From Candidatus Termititenax sp. (GTDB lineage: Bacteria > Margulisbacteria > Riflemargulisbacteria > GWF2-35-9 > DYQY01), in NCBI GenBank assembly GCA_020719045.1, contig DYQY01000020.1:1-27594 (forward strand): 27,594 nucleotides of DNA. Reading direction: 5' to 3'. How positions within the stretch are numbered: the first letter of the stretch is position 1; each line of letters opens with the position of its first letter. The notes beneath the pieces are model-generated. The model worked only from the letters and a program-made list of their open reading frames with translations. It was not told the DNA's origin and searched no databases. A program made the translations under genes and the position numbers. Positions 5,466 to 12,605 of this stretch are shown one piece after another.

Positions 5466-6311
5466 CTATTTCTTCTTTAACAATAACTGTTCTGAAAAAT
5501 CTTCTACTTTCACAGAAGAAGATGCTTCTTTTAATAAGGCATCTAATGCTTCTTTTTGTGCATTCTGCTTAAGATAATTTTCTATTTCTTCTGAAACTTC
5601 TTTATACTCTAACTGTTCAGCATCTTTCTTGTCTTCAACCATAATTATATGAAAACCATACTGAGTCTGAACTGCTTCCTTTGTATATTCACCCTTCTTT
5701 AGAGCAAATGCTGCTGTCTCGAAAGGTTTTACCATTTGTCCTTTTGCAAACCATCCTAGGTCTCCACCATTTGCTTTACTTCCTGGATCCATTGAGTATT
5801 CCTTTGCTAAAGCTTGAAATGATTCACCAGCCTTAAGTTTTCCTAATACTTCCTTAGCTTCCTTTTCAGTAGCGACTAGAATATGTCTAGCTTTAACTTG
5901 GTCATCTTTCTTGAAAGTATCCTTATTATCATCATAATATTTCTTAGAATCCTTAGCAGATACCTTAATCTTGCTTTCGATTTTATCTTTTAAGAACTGT
6001 GCAACCATTACCTGTTTTTTAATATTCTCTAGCTGCTCTTGTACGTTTTTATTATTATCATACTTTGATTTCTTTGCCATTTCATAAACTAAATATTCTT
6101 TTTTAATGCTATCAATTAGAATCTTCTTGCCATCAACAGTGCTGTAATATTCCTTATACTGTGGCGGAAGTGACTCAACCTTTTCTTCAAGTTGCTTTTG
6201 AGTTAGAGTGCTACTACCTACTCTTAAAATAACCTTATCTGTTAATCCAAAACTAAACGCAACAGAAAATAAGAAAACAACTAACATAACTACAACTAAA
6301 ACTTTTTTCAT
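5466..6311 (-). CDS. Parvulin-type peptidyl-prolyl isomerase, SurA/PrsA-like foldase
   Basis: The 281-residue protein is probably exported to the periplasm, where it would assist folding of envelope proteins, possibly the barrels encoded further on. It starts with a signal peptide (MKKVLVVVMLVVFLFSVAFS), shows no lipobox cysteine, then has a helical SurA-N-like region. The parvulin domain (about residues 139-228) runs from VKARHILV through GGDLGWFAKGQMVKPFE to TQYGFHIIMVED. The C-terminus is a charged helix ending LLLKKK. The ATG at 6311 is chosen because GGGAGGA (6318-6324) lies 6 nt upstream; an earlier ATG overlaps that ribosome site. One catalytic domain, as in PrsA. Confidence 0.93.
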   Translation of the reverse strand: MKKVLVVVMLVVFLFSVAFSFGLTDKVILRVGSSTLTQKQLEEKVESLPPQYKEYYSTVDGKKILIDSIKKEYLVYEMAKKSKYDNNKNVQEQLENIKKQVMVAQFLKDKIESKIKVSAKDSKKYYDDNKDTFKKDDQVKARHILVATEKEAKEVLGKLKAGESFQALAKEYSMDPGSKANGGDLGWFAKGQMVKPFETAAFALKKGEYTKEAVQTQYGFHIIMVEDKKDAEQLEYKEVSEEIENYLKQNAQKEALDALLKEASSSVKVEDFSEQLLLKKK

Positions 6312-6362
6312 AAAAAATCCTCCCATATATTTAAATTAACAAACACATTTTACAACATCAAC

Positions 6363-6368
6363 ATTATA
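6363..6368 (-). promoter_or_regulatory. Possible -10 box for the foldase gene
   Basis: A TATAAT on the minus strand lies about 50 bp upstream of the foldase start, just outside the upstream gene's start-to-stop range. No good -35 is visible. It would give a leader of about 45 nt that includes the GGGAGGA site. Confidence 0.35.
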
Positions 6369-6372
6369 AATA

Positions 6373-7197
6373 CTATGTCTCTTTTAAAAATTCGTAAGCT
6401 TCGGTTATTTCTTTCATTCTCTTCTCACTAGCTAGCCTTACCTCATCCCCTAAATGCGCTACAACATCTGGATGAAACTTCTTGGCTAGTTGCCTGTAAG
6501 CTGACTTTATGTCCTCAGATTTAACACCTTCTGTTAACCCTAATATTCGCAAATAATGCTCTCTCCCTTTTCCCTGAGAGGGTGCAGAAAAGCCGTATCG
6601 TGAAGAACCAGTATAATATCTTGCCCTTAAAAATGACTGATCAACTGCTGTTATTCCTATTGTTGCTGCAAACTCATTCAGCACAACCTTCTCTTTCTCG
6701 TTAATGGTTGAATCTGAAGCTGCCAGCCGAAACAAAAAGTCCATTAAGGCAAGCTTTGTTGAGTAATCCAAAACCTTATTTATCTCACCAGAAATAGAAA
6801 TAACAGGACGATTATACTTAAGCTCTTCCTGCAGAGTTTCTTGCACCCACTGCAAAGATTTTCCAGTAAAACCAAAATTCATCAGAAAAAAATTCTTAAT
6901 CATTTGAATTTCTGCTTTTGCTACATTTCCATCAGCTGAAAGAACCTTTGCTGAACATACGATAAGTAGTATGAAAAAACGATTATGTGCTTCAGAATGG
7001 TCTTTAGAGTACTTTTTTATCAGTTCATTTCTCTTAACAATCCAATACAAATTCATAAACAAAAAAATAATAATAAAGATAGGAATCAGTGTAATTAGAA
7101 AGGACAAGAAAAAGCCTGTAAGCCTAATAAAGGTTATAAGCACCATCCAAAATACAAAAACCCACCAAAATGTTGTAATGCCATTATTTCTTTTCAT
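6373..7197 (-). CDS. Membrane-anchored TerB/J-domain co-chaperone (DjlA-like)
   Basis: A 274-residue protein with two N-terminal membrane segments (about residues 8-24 and 28-52). A TerB-like helical region follows (SAKVLSADGNVAKAEIQMIKNF and LAASDSTINEKEKVVLNEF, two calcium-loop-like repeats), then a C-terminal J domain (about 212-274) with HPD at 242-244. This order matches DjlA, a membrane co-chaperone that stimulates DnaK ATPase activity; DjlA has one membrane segment, not two. The ATG at 7197 is preferred over a non-ATG-region extension upstream, because the membrane domain begins right after it and an extended -10 box lies 7 nt before it. The mRNA is then probably leaderless. It shares a promoter region with the divergent Smr gene. 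Confidence 0.85.
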   Translation of the reverse strand: MKRNNGITTFWWVFVFWMVLITFIRLTGFFLSFLITLIPIFIIIFLFMNLYWIVKRNELIKKYSKDHSEAHNRFFILLIVCSAKVLSADGNVAKAEIQMIKNFFLMNFGFTGKSLQWVQETLQEELKYNRPVISISGEINKVLDYSTKLALMDFLFRLAASDSTINEKEKVVLNEFAATIGITAVDQSFLRARYYTGSSRYGFSAPSQGKGREHYLRILGLTEGVKSEDIKSAYRQLAKKFHPDVVAHLGDEVRLASEKRMKEITEAYEFLKET

Positions 7198-7204
7198 TTT
7201 CAAA

Positions 7205-7222
7205 ATTATATCATGGTAAAAT
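7205..7222. promoter_or_regulatory. Overlapping divergent promoters (DjlA-like / Smr)
   Basis: On the minus strand TGA-TATAAT (-10 at 7205-7210) lies 7 nt before the DjlA-like ATG. On the plus strand TGG-TAAAAT (-10 at 7217-7222) lies 6 nt before the Smr ATG. Both are extended -10 elements, 6 bp apart. Each promoter's -35 position lies at or beyond the other gene's start, so simultaneous use is unlikely. Both messages would be leaderless. Confidence 0.6.
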
Positions 7223-7228
7223 AAAAAA

Positions 7229-7483
7229 ATGGCAAAGCTAAAACTAGACTTACATGAAATCTTTAACAAAGGTTGGATGATTGAAAAAGAACTTCAAAAA
7301 ATTATCGATGAAGCTGTATCAAAAAAAATTAGCTTAGTAGAAATTATCCCTGGAAAAGGAAGTGGTCAGCTTAAAAAAAGTGTTCTAAGATTTCTGAATC
7401 AACCTGATATAAAAAAACTTTATCATCGTGTTGAAAAAGACGATAAAAACTTTGGCAGAATATTTGTACACTTCAGATTCTAA
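7229..7483 (+). CDS. Stand-alone Smr domain protein
   Basis: This 84-residue protein is an isolated Smr domain, the module at the C-terminus of MutS2. LDLH (residues 6-9) and IIPGKGSGQLK (about 39-49) are the two hallmark motifs, and HRVEKDDKNFGRIFVHFRF forms the last strands. Smr domains bind or cut nucleic acid, and small Smr proteins have been linked to mRNA cleavage at stalled ribosomes; the role here is not known. There is no Shine-Dalgarno. The gene overlaps the convergent glycosyltransferase stop by 4 bp with no terminator between them. Confidence 0.88.
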   Translation: MAKLKLDLHEIFNKGWMIEKELQKIIDEAVSKKISLVEIIPGKGSGQLKKSVLRFLNQPDIKKLYHRVEKDDKNFGRIFVHFRF

Positions 7484-8337
7484 AGCAATTCCCACTCTTT
7501 TTTATAGTAATCCCTAATCATCCAGTACTTAAACCACGAAAATAATTTCCATCGCTTCTTTGCTCCAATAGCCACCACGTTAGCTTTCTCGGAAATATAA
7601 TAATAAAGACCAGCCTTTTTGAAATCATCAAGACTACTATTATTCCTTAATAATTGAGTCATGGAATATATCCTAAACCGATCCATTCCCCAAAACTTAG
7701 CAGACAACTGGTCACTATGCCCACCTTTTTTTGTTATAAGCTTCTCGGTCATTGTGTAAATTGGATAAAAAAGCGATATTCTGAGCCAAAGGTCATAGTC
7801 CTCACAAGCTAGCAACTTCTCGTCAAACAGGCCTACTTTATCAAACACTTCTTTCTTAATTACCACAGCTGATGGCGAAACAATACACAAAGGCAAACAA
7901 TCAAAAAATATCTTCCCACTACGCTTTGCGTGCTTCTTCCTTGGGTTAACAACTTTTCCATTCCTAATCCATTTTTCTTCAGTTTGACTTACTGCCACTT
8001 GGGCTTCATCCATAAAACTAATCTGCTTCGCCAACTTAGAACTTATCCACAGGTCATCACTGTCTAAAAAAGCCAAATAAAATCCTCTAGCACTACGTAT
8101 CCCTACATTCCTTACTGCTGAAACACCTTTATGTTTGCAAAAAATAACCCTAATTTTCTGTGGATAACTTTCGGAATATTGACGTAATACTTTCTTGGTT
8201 TCTTCTTGTGAACCATCATCAACTAAAATTAACTCATAATCATCATATGTCTGTGATAGTATGGACTCTACCGCATCCCTTATAAGTAAAGGCCTATTAA
8301 ATACTGGAATAATAACAGAAACTCGTGGGTCAATCAT
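7480..8337 (-). CDS. Family 2 glycosyltransferase
   Basis: This 285-residue GT-A fold glycosyltransferase transfers a sugar from a nucleotide donor, probably to a cell-surface glycan at the inner face of the membrane. VSVIIPVFNRP (residues 6-16), LILVDDGSQE (37-46) and the metal-binding LDSDDLW (91-97) are classic GT2 motifs. GVSAVRNVGIRSARG and CEDYDLWLRISL, with the ED acceptor motif, complete the core. No membrane segment is obvious. The ATG at 8337 has no good ribosome site; the upstream phosphoribosyltransferase ends 36 bp before, so the two are probably co-transcribed. The donor and acceptor cannot be told. Two DnaA-box sequences lie inside the gene. Confidence 0.9.
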   Translation of the reverse strand: MIDPRVSVIIPVFNRPLLIRDAVESILSQTYDDYELILVDDGSQEETKKVLRQYSESYPQKIRVIFCKHKGVSAVRNVGIRSARGFYLAFLDSDDLWISSKLAKQISFMDEAQVAVSQTEEKWIRNGKVVNPRKKHAKRSGKIFFDCLPLCIVSPSAVVIKKEVFDKVGLFDEKLLACEDYDLWLRISLFYPIYTMTEKLITKKGGHSDQLSAKFWGMDRFRIYSMTQLLRNNSSLDDFKKAGLYYYISEKANVVAIGAKKRWKLFSWFKYWMIRDYYKKEWELL

Positions 8338-8361
8338 AAGCTGTTGATAGGCTGTGGATAA
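8043..8361. other. Cluster of three perfect DnaA boxes
   Basis: TTATCCACA occurs at 8043-8051 on the plus strand, and its complement TGTGGATAA at 8159-8167 and 8353-8361. The first two lie in the glycosyltransferase gene, the third in the short gap upstream of it. A weaker match, TGTTGATAG (8342-8350), is one helical turn from the third. I saw no other perfect box in the window. Possible roles are DnaA titration or regulation; no AT-rich unwinding region or dnaA gene is present to support an origin. Confidence 0.55.
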
Positions 8362-8373
8362 CTCTCCAGTGCC

Positions 8374-8823
8374 TTATTCTTGCTCCCAAGGATACACAAC
8401 CCAACAATTAGGATCGACTTTTTTACCTACATATTCTGCAACTATTGTGCTCTTACCTTTATCAATTAATACTGCTCTATCGCAATGCTTATTTGTTTGC
8501 CCCATCCACTCAGCTAACATTGTAAAGGTTTTTCCAGAATCCAAAATATCATCAACCAGAAGAATTCTTTCACCTTCTATTTTCTTTGGTAAATCCAAAA
8601 CCCTTGGATCAAGTATCTTTCTATCTGAATATGTTTGAACGTTTACTATATCTACTTCTTTAATTCCTAAATGATAAGACAAGTATCCAGCAAGAAACAA
8701 TCCTCCGCGTGCTACTCCAACAATAACATCATACTTCTTGCCAGCTTCCTTTATGTCTGACACTATTTTATCTACATAAAGCTGAAAATCCTGCCAACTA
8801 ATATTTAAATCACTTTGTTTCAT
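8374..8823 (-). CDS. Phosphoribosyltransferase (xanthine/hypoxanthine type)
   Basis: The 149-residue protein has the type I phosphoribosyltransferase fold and probably salvages a purine base with PRPP. The PRPP loop RILLVDDILDSGKTF is at residues 86-100. VGVARGGLFLAGYLSYHLG (36-52) is the typical N-terminal part, and the tail VVYPWEQE is typical of the Gpt-like subgroup. It is cytoplasmic or loosely membrane-attached. The start is supported by AGGGAG 7 nt upstream, and a TATAAT at 8844-8849 gives a short leader of about 19 nt. The glycosyltransferase follows downstream. Base specificity cannot be read from the sequence; guanine/xanthine versus hypoxanthine is open. Confidence 0.88.
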   Translation of the reverse strand: MKQSDLNISWQDFQLYVDKIVSDIKEAGKKYDVIVGVARGGLFLAGYLSYHLGIKEVDIVNVQTYSDRKILDPRVLDLPKKIEGERILLVDDILDSGKTFTMLAEWMGQTNKHCDRAVLIDKGKSTIVAEYVGKKVDPNCWVVYPWEQE

Positions 8824-8843
8824 ACAATTACTCCCTGAAAAAC

Positions 8844-8858
8844 ATTATACTATATAAT
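8844..8858. promoter_or_regulatory. Overlapping divergent promoters (phosphoribosyltransferase / AmrS-like operon)
   Basis: A minus-strand TATAAT at 8844-8849 and a plus-strand TATAAT at 8853-8858 are only 3 bp apart and point away from each other. The first gives the phosphoribosyltransferase gene a short leader with a Shine-Dalgarno. The second lies 10 nt before the ATG of the radical SAM gene, giving almost no leader. No clear -35 boxes are seen. Confidence 0.6.
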
Positions 8859-8868
8859 AGGTAGTATT

Positions 8869-9828
8869 ATGACACTAACTTGTACCCTTTGCCCAAGAAA
8901 ATGCTCCTTAGCTAATGGAGAAACTGGCTCGTGTCAGGCTAGAAAAAATATTAACGGTAAGCTAATTCCTCTGACTTATGGAAAGTTCTGCTCAGTTGCA
9001 ATTGATCCAATAGAAAAGAAACCACTTTACCATTTCTATCCAGGTAGCAGGATTCTCTCTCTAGGCTCTATCGGATGTAACTTTCATTGCAAACACTGTC
9101 AAAACTGGGAGATATCTCAGCCTCATCGCTCATCAAGAAAACCATTTCTCCATGAAAATACTGCTGAAGAAATTATAAACAAAGCATTACAAAACAATCT
9201 AAAACTTGTTGCTTTTACCTATAACGAACCACTTATCCAAATTGAAACACTTATGGATTACTTACCTAAACTAAAAAAAGCAAACATCAAAACCGTACTG
9301 GTAACTAACTTATATATAAACAAAGAACCTTTACTTAATCTACTGCCATATGTTGATGCTTTAAGCATAGACATCAAGGCCTTTAATGAAAAAAGCTACT
9401 CAACTCTTACTACTGCAAATGCTTATTCTATTGTTAAGGACAATATTATTCTTTGCCATGAAAACAATAAACACATTGAGCTAGTCAGCAACCTAGTAAC
9501 CGACATTAATGACAAGATAGATGAACTTAAACAAACAGCAAATTGGATAAGCTCTATTTCTGCTAATATTCCATGGCATATCAGCCTGTTCTATCCAACT
9601 TTTGAATACTCAAACAAAGCACCGCTGTCTCCTGATTTCATTAATAAAATAGAAGAAACAAAACACTTGTTCCCACTCAGCTATGTTTACACAAGATTGA
9701 ACCAAACAACCTACTGTCCTCACTGCAAGCAAGCATTAATAAGTAGAAGAAACTTTGAAGTTATTAATATTGCATCATCAAATACTTGCTCGTATTGCAA
9801 AAAAGAAGTACCGTATCTGCATGTCTAG
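8869..9828 (+). CDS. amrS: AmmeMemoRadiSam system radical SAM enzyme
   Basis: This 319-residue radical SAM protein matches the AmrS family, whose exact reaction is not firmly known. The [4Fe-4S] motif CX3CX2C is at C70, C74 and C77 within GCNFHCKHCQNW. The N-terminus has a second cysteine set (C5, C8, C12, C22) and the family's DPIEKKPLYHFYPG. The C-terminus carries a zinc-ribbon-like set C283, C286, C307, C310. The usual partners, AMMECR1-like and Memo-like proteins, are not in the window. It heads the plus-strand operon and overlaps cmk by 8 bp. The ATG follows a -10 box by 10 nt with no strong ribosome site, so the mRNA is nearly leaderless. Confidence 0.92.
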   Translation: MTLTCTLCPRKCSLANGETGSCQARKNINGKLIPLTYGKFCSVAIDPIEKKPLYHFYPGSRILSLGSIGCNFHCKHCQNWEISQPHRSSRKPFLHENTAEEIINKALQNNLKLVAFTYNEPLIQIETLMDYLPKLKKANIKTVLVTNLYINKEPLLNLLPYVDALSIDIKAFNEKSYSTLTTANAYSIVKDNIILCHENNKHIELVSNLVTDINDKIDELKQTANWISSISANIPWHISLFYPTFEYSNKAPLSPDFINKIEETKHLFPLSYVYTRLNQTTYCPHCKQALISRRNFEVINIASSNTCSYCKKEVPYLHV

Positions 9829-10492
9829 TAGCTATATAATTTCTATTGATGGTCCTGCTGCTTCTGGCAAAAGCACTGTAGCAAGAAAACTAGCAGAAAA
9901 GCTAAACATCACATATCTAAGCTCTGGCTCAGTTTATCGTGCTATTACCTATGTGTGTTTAAGCAAAAACATTAAGCCTAGTGATGAAAACTTAAAAGAT
10001 TTCATAAACACGCAATCGTTCAATATTGAACACGGAAAAGTCTTCGTAAACAACCAAGACTATAGCAAGTTCCTCTCTCTTCCTGAAACTGAAAATGCTG
10101 TTTCTAGCTATGCTTCTCTTGCATGTGTAAGAGAGTTCGCACTAACCTTGTTAAGAGATGTTGCTAAACATGAGTCAATCATAATGGATGGTAGAGATAT
10201 CGGTTCAGTGGTTTTTCCAAATGCAACGAATAAGTTCTTCCTTACCGCTTCACAAGAAGTCAGGGCAAAAAGAAGATACGATGAGTTTTGCAAAAACCAT
10301 CCAAACGAAAAAATTAACCTAGACAACATCTTGGCTGAAATAATAAAAAGAGATGATATGGATAGAAAAAGAGAACTTTCACCTCTTATTGTGGCAGAAA
10401 ACGCTATACTTATCGATAATTCTAAATTAAATATAGAAGAAACGATACAGGCGATATATAATTCATTACATAAAAAGACTGGTGAAGCATGA
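9821..10492 (+). CDS. cmk: Cytidylate kinase
   Basis: Cmk phosphorylates CMP and dCMP with ATP in pyrimidine nucleotide metabolism. The 223-residue protein starts SSSYIISIDGPAASGKST, with the P-loop at residues 11-19. SSGSVYRAITYV matches the NMP-binding part, DGRDIGSVVFPNA is the family hallmark, and RDDMDRKRELSPL is the lid region. The ATG at 9821 is chosen because the domain begins there. The frame stays open further upstream, inside amrS, but that part has no family character. It overlaps the end of amrS by 8 bp and the next gene by 4 bp, so translation is probably coupled. Confidence 0.95.
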   Translation: MSSSYIISIDGPAASGKSTVARKLAEKLNITYLSSGSVYRAITYVCLSKNIKPSDENLKDFINTQSFNIEHGKVFVNNQDYSKFLSLPETENAVSSYASLACVREFALTLLRDVAKHESIIMDGRDIGSVVFPNATNKFFLTASQEVRAKRRYDEFCKNHPNEKINLDNILAEIIKRDDMDRKRELSPLIVAENAILIDNSKLNIEETIQAIYNSLHKKTGEA

Positions 10493-11202
10493 AAAATAAA
10501 CCTTATTTAATACGCATAATAAAAGACTTCTTTAAGCGTGATTTCGTAAAACACTTCCAAGATGATTTAATCACTGGCCTACTATTGGCGCTACCAACAA
10601 TCGCAACCATCTGGGTTCTTTCTTTTGTAATAAAGCTTCTAGGAGGGCCTGTAGGCGACATAATAAATCGCCTTTTAATGGTTTTCACCGATGGAACGCT
10701 TGGGCCATTCTTTGAATTAATTTTAGGCTTTATCGTTTCTGTAATTATTTTAGTTTCGCTTGGACACCTTGCTAAACTACCTTTAATTAAGGGAATCGCC
10801 GCTAAACTAGAAGACTTTATAGATACTCTTCCGTTTGCAAATATTATCTATTCAACAATGAAGTCACTAGTTAACTCTATTAAGGCTAATTCAACTGCTT
10901 TTCAAAGTGTTGCCATTATTGAATATCCTCGCAAAGGACTATATGCTTTAGCCTTTGTAACTCAAAGCAATTTCCCAACAGTTAAAACAAAATCAGGCAA
11001 AGTATTTAAAGAAATGTCCACTGTATTTATGCCTACAACACCTAACCCTACAACTGGGTTCCTAATTGTTCTTCCTAAAAATGAAGTTGAGATTCTTGAT
11101 ATATCAGTTGAAGAAGGCATCAAAATAATAGTATCTGCTGGTGTTCTTACTTTAGAAAACAAAGAAGAACTTCTTCAAAAAGATGATTTTACAAAAAAAT
11201 AA
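10489..11202 (+). CDS. DUF502 family membrane protein
   Basis: The 237-residue protein matches the DUF502 (COG2928) family of inner-membrane proteins of unknown function. Two hydrophobic segments (about residues 28-52 and 74-94) flank the conserved GGPVGDIINRLL. After them come the family's LPFANIIYSTMKSLVNSI and EYPRKGLYALAFVTQ. Another conserved segment, FMPTTPNPTTGFLIVLPKNEV, lies near the C-terminus. The start overlaps the cmk stop as ATGA with a weak ribosome site, which indicates coupling. No cleavable signal peptide is evident. Confidence 0.92.
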   Translation: MKNKPYLIRIIKDFFKRDFVKHFQDDLITGLLLALPTIATIWVLSFVIKLLGGPVGDIINRLLMVFTDGTLGPFFELILGFIVSVIILVSLGHLAKLPLIKGIAAKLEDFIDTLPFANIIYSTMKSLVNSIKANSTAFQSVAIIEYPRKGLYALAFVTQSNFPTVKTKSGKVFKEMSTVFMPTTPNPTTGFLIVLPKNEVEILDISVEEGIKIIVSAGVLTLENKEELLQKDDFTKK

Positions 11203-11252
11203 CTATATAATCATTAATACACGTTCTAAATAAGCCCTTAAAGGAGCATCTG

Positions 11253-11681
11253 GTGATATTAGTAATTATTTATGGAATACTGTTCATTTTAGTTCTTGGT
11301 GCAGTTTTTTATTTCGGAAAACCAAAGCAAAAGAAAAAACAAAAACTTGATACAGCCAACATCCAAATTGCCGTTGAAAACAAACAAGTTAGAAAAACTA
11401 GAGCAATTGAAGAGTCAGAAGTAATAAAAGAAGCAGAGAGTCATTTTAGGATTCTTGCCTTAAAGAACCCATATTCTCCTTTACCATACAAAGTGTTGGC
11501 AGAATTCTATATAAAAAATGGCTTGAAAAGCGAAGCCATCAAAAAGTATGAACAAATGATTGCCTATTTAAATAAGGACCTAGATCTCATAAAAGCAGAA
11601 CCTATAATTTCCTTCCTAGAAGAAAATCAAAGAACAGATTTATCGGACAAGATTAAATCTTTTTATGCTGAAAAAGGGTAA
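11253..11681 (+). CDS. Membrane-anchored TPR-like protein, unknown function
   Basis: This 142-residue protein starts with one hydrophobic segment (about residues 1-22), followed by a lysine cluster that should keep the rest in the cytoplasm. The body is helical and TPR-like: SHFRILALKNPYSPLPYKVLAEFYIKNGLKSEAIKKYEQMI has the pattern of one to two repeats. The start is GTG at 11253, with AGGAG 6 nt upstream. It follows DUF502 by 50 bp and precedes the disordered protein by 2 bp, so all three are likely one operon. No specific function is recognised. Confidence 0.82.
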   Translation: MILVIIYGILFILVLGAVFYFGKPKQKKKQKLDTANIQIAVENKQVRKTRAIEESEVIKEAESHFRILALKNPYSPLPYKVLAEFYIKNGLKSEAIKKYEQMIAYLNKDLDLIKAEPIISFLEENQRTDLSDKIKSFYAEKG

Positions 11682-11683
11682 TC

Positions 11684-12535
11684 GTGGATTTAACTAACAA
11701 GCTTAACCTAGTTCAACAGAATCAAACCTTAAATGTAAATCAGACCGACGATGCTTTAGGTTTAACCTCTACCAATCAAACAACCTTCACAGCTGTACCA
11801 ACGCAAACACCTAACACAAAAAATGTTAATACAAGTTTTAGTCCAACAAAAACTAATGATGAAATTACGGCAGAGATGCAACAAGAGGTTGAATATACAC
11901 CCTCCAGGGACATCGCTCAGGAAAAGTCACAAATAATCTCCTATCAGGAACAAGAAAGAATGCAAAAAATTAGACAAAAAGAACTCCTAATTAACTTACA
12001 AAAAAGCACAACTACAACAGCCTACAATAGAAGCGCTGATGAGTCAGTACAAATGAATGCTAAAAATAGAGCAAACCACAAACAAGAACTAAACGATGTT
12101 AACCCAAGATTGCAAGCAAATGACTATCTGGAAGATAAAATTCAAATAGACTCTGCATCTGAAAAATTCAACCAAGAAATTAATGGAAATCAAAAAAGAA
12201 AAAATTATGATGATTCAGAAAGTGCACTAAAAGATTTTGAAGAAAATCAAAAAAACAAAGAACAAAACCATAAAAAAAAGAAAAACATATTTTATGACCT
12301 AGAAGATGACGAAATAGTTGATATTGAAAATATACCAACGCAAATTGAAATAAGCAAAGAAACAAACAATAAATTTATTATAGACAGAAATAGCTATGCT
12401 CATAAAAACAAACTTAAAAAATTTAATAGGCCTCATGAAGAAGTAGCAAAAAACCCAGCATTAGAAAAGGCCTTAAGAAAAGAAACCAAAACTAACAACA
12501 CAAATAAGCTACGACAAAAGTTCCACAAAAAATAA
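11684..12535 (+). CDS. Disordered, lysine- and asparagine-rich hypothetical protein
   Basis: I recognise no family in these 283 residues. The first 60 are rich in Asn, Gln and Thr. A possible coiled coil (about 70-105) has many Gln, Glu and Lys. The rest is strongly charged, with Lys/Asn-rich runs such as NKEQNHKKKKN, a short acidic LEDDEIVDIE and a basic C-terminus ending KLRQKFHKK. There is no signal peptide or membrane segment. The start is GTG at 11684, two bases after the upstream stop, with AAGGG as a plausible ribosome site. The tight spacing supports a true gene. The basic tail could bind RNA or membranes, but this is a guess. Confidence 0.7.
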   Translation: MDLTNKLNLVQQNQTLNVNQTDDALGLTSTNQTTFTAVPTQTPNTKNVNTSFSPTKTNDEITAEMQQEVEYTPSRDIAQEKSQIISYQEQERMQKIRQKELLINLQKSTTTTAYNRSADESVQMNAKNRANHKQELNDVNPRLQANDYLEDKIQIDSASEKFNQEINGNQKRKNYDDSESALKDFEENQKNKEQNHKKKKNIFYDLEDDEIVDIENIPTQIEISKETNNKFIIDRNSYAHKNKLKKFNRPHEEVAKNPALEKALRKETKTNNTNKLRQKFHKK

Positions 12536-12548
12536 TCACCTTTATCGC

Positions 12549-12577
12549 TTGATATTCCCAATGATTTAAACTATTAT
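12549..12577 (+). promoter_or_regulatory. Sigma-70 type promoter for the leuB-like gene
   Basis: TTGATA (12549-12554) and TATTAT (12572-12577) are separated by exactly 17 nt. A transcript would start near 12584 and carry AAGGAGGT (12593-12600), a near-perfect Shine-Dalgarno, 5 nt before the ATG. Confidence 0.75.
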
Positions 12578-12605
12578 TTATTTCGCAATAATAAGGAGGT
12601 AAAAA

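Noticed and set aside
8043-8361. DnaA-box cluster as the replication origin
   Set aside because: There is no dnaA, dnaN or gyrB nearby, no AT-rich unwinding region, and two boxes are inside a coding gene. Kept only as a titration or regulatory candidate.
9755-9820. Upstream extension of cmk by 22 codons
   Set aside because: The extension lies inside amrS and has no kinase character; the ATG at 9821 fits the domain start.
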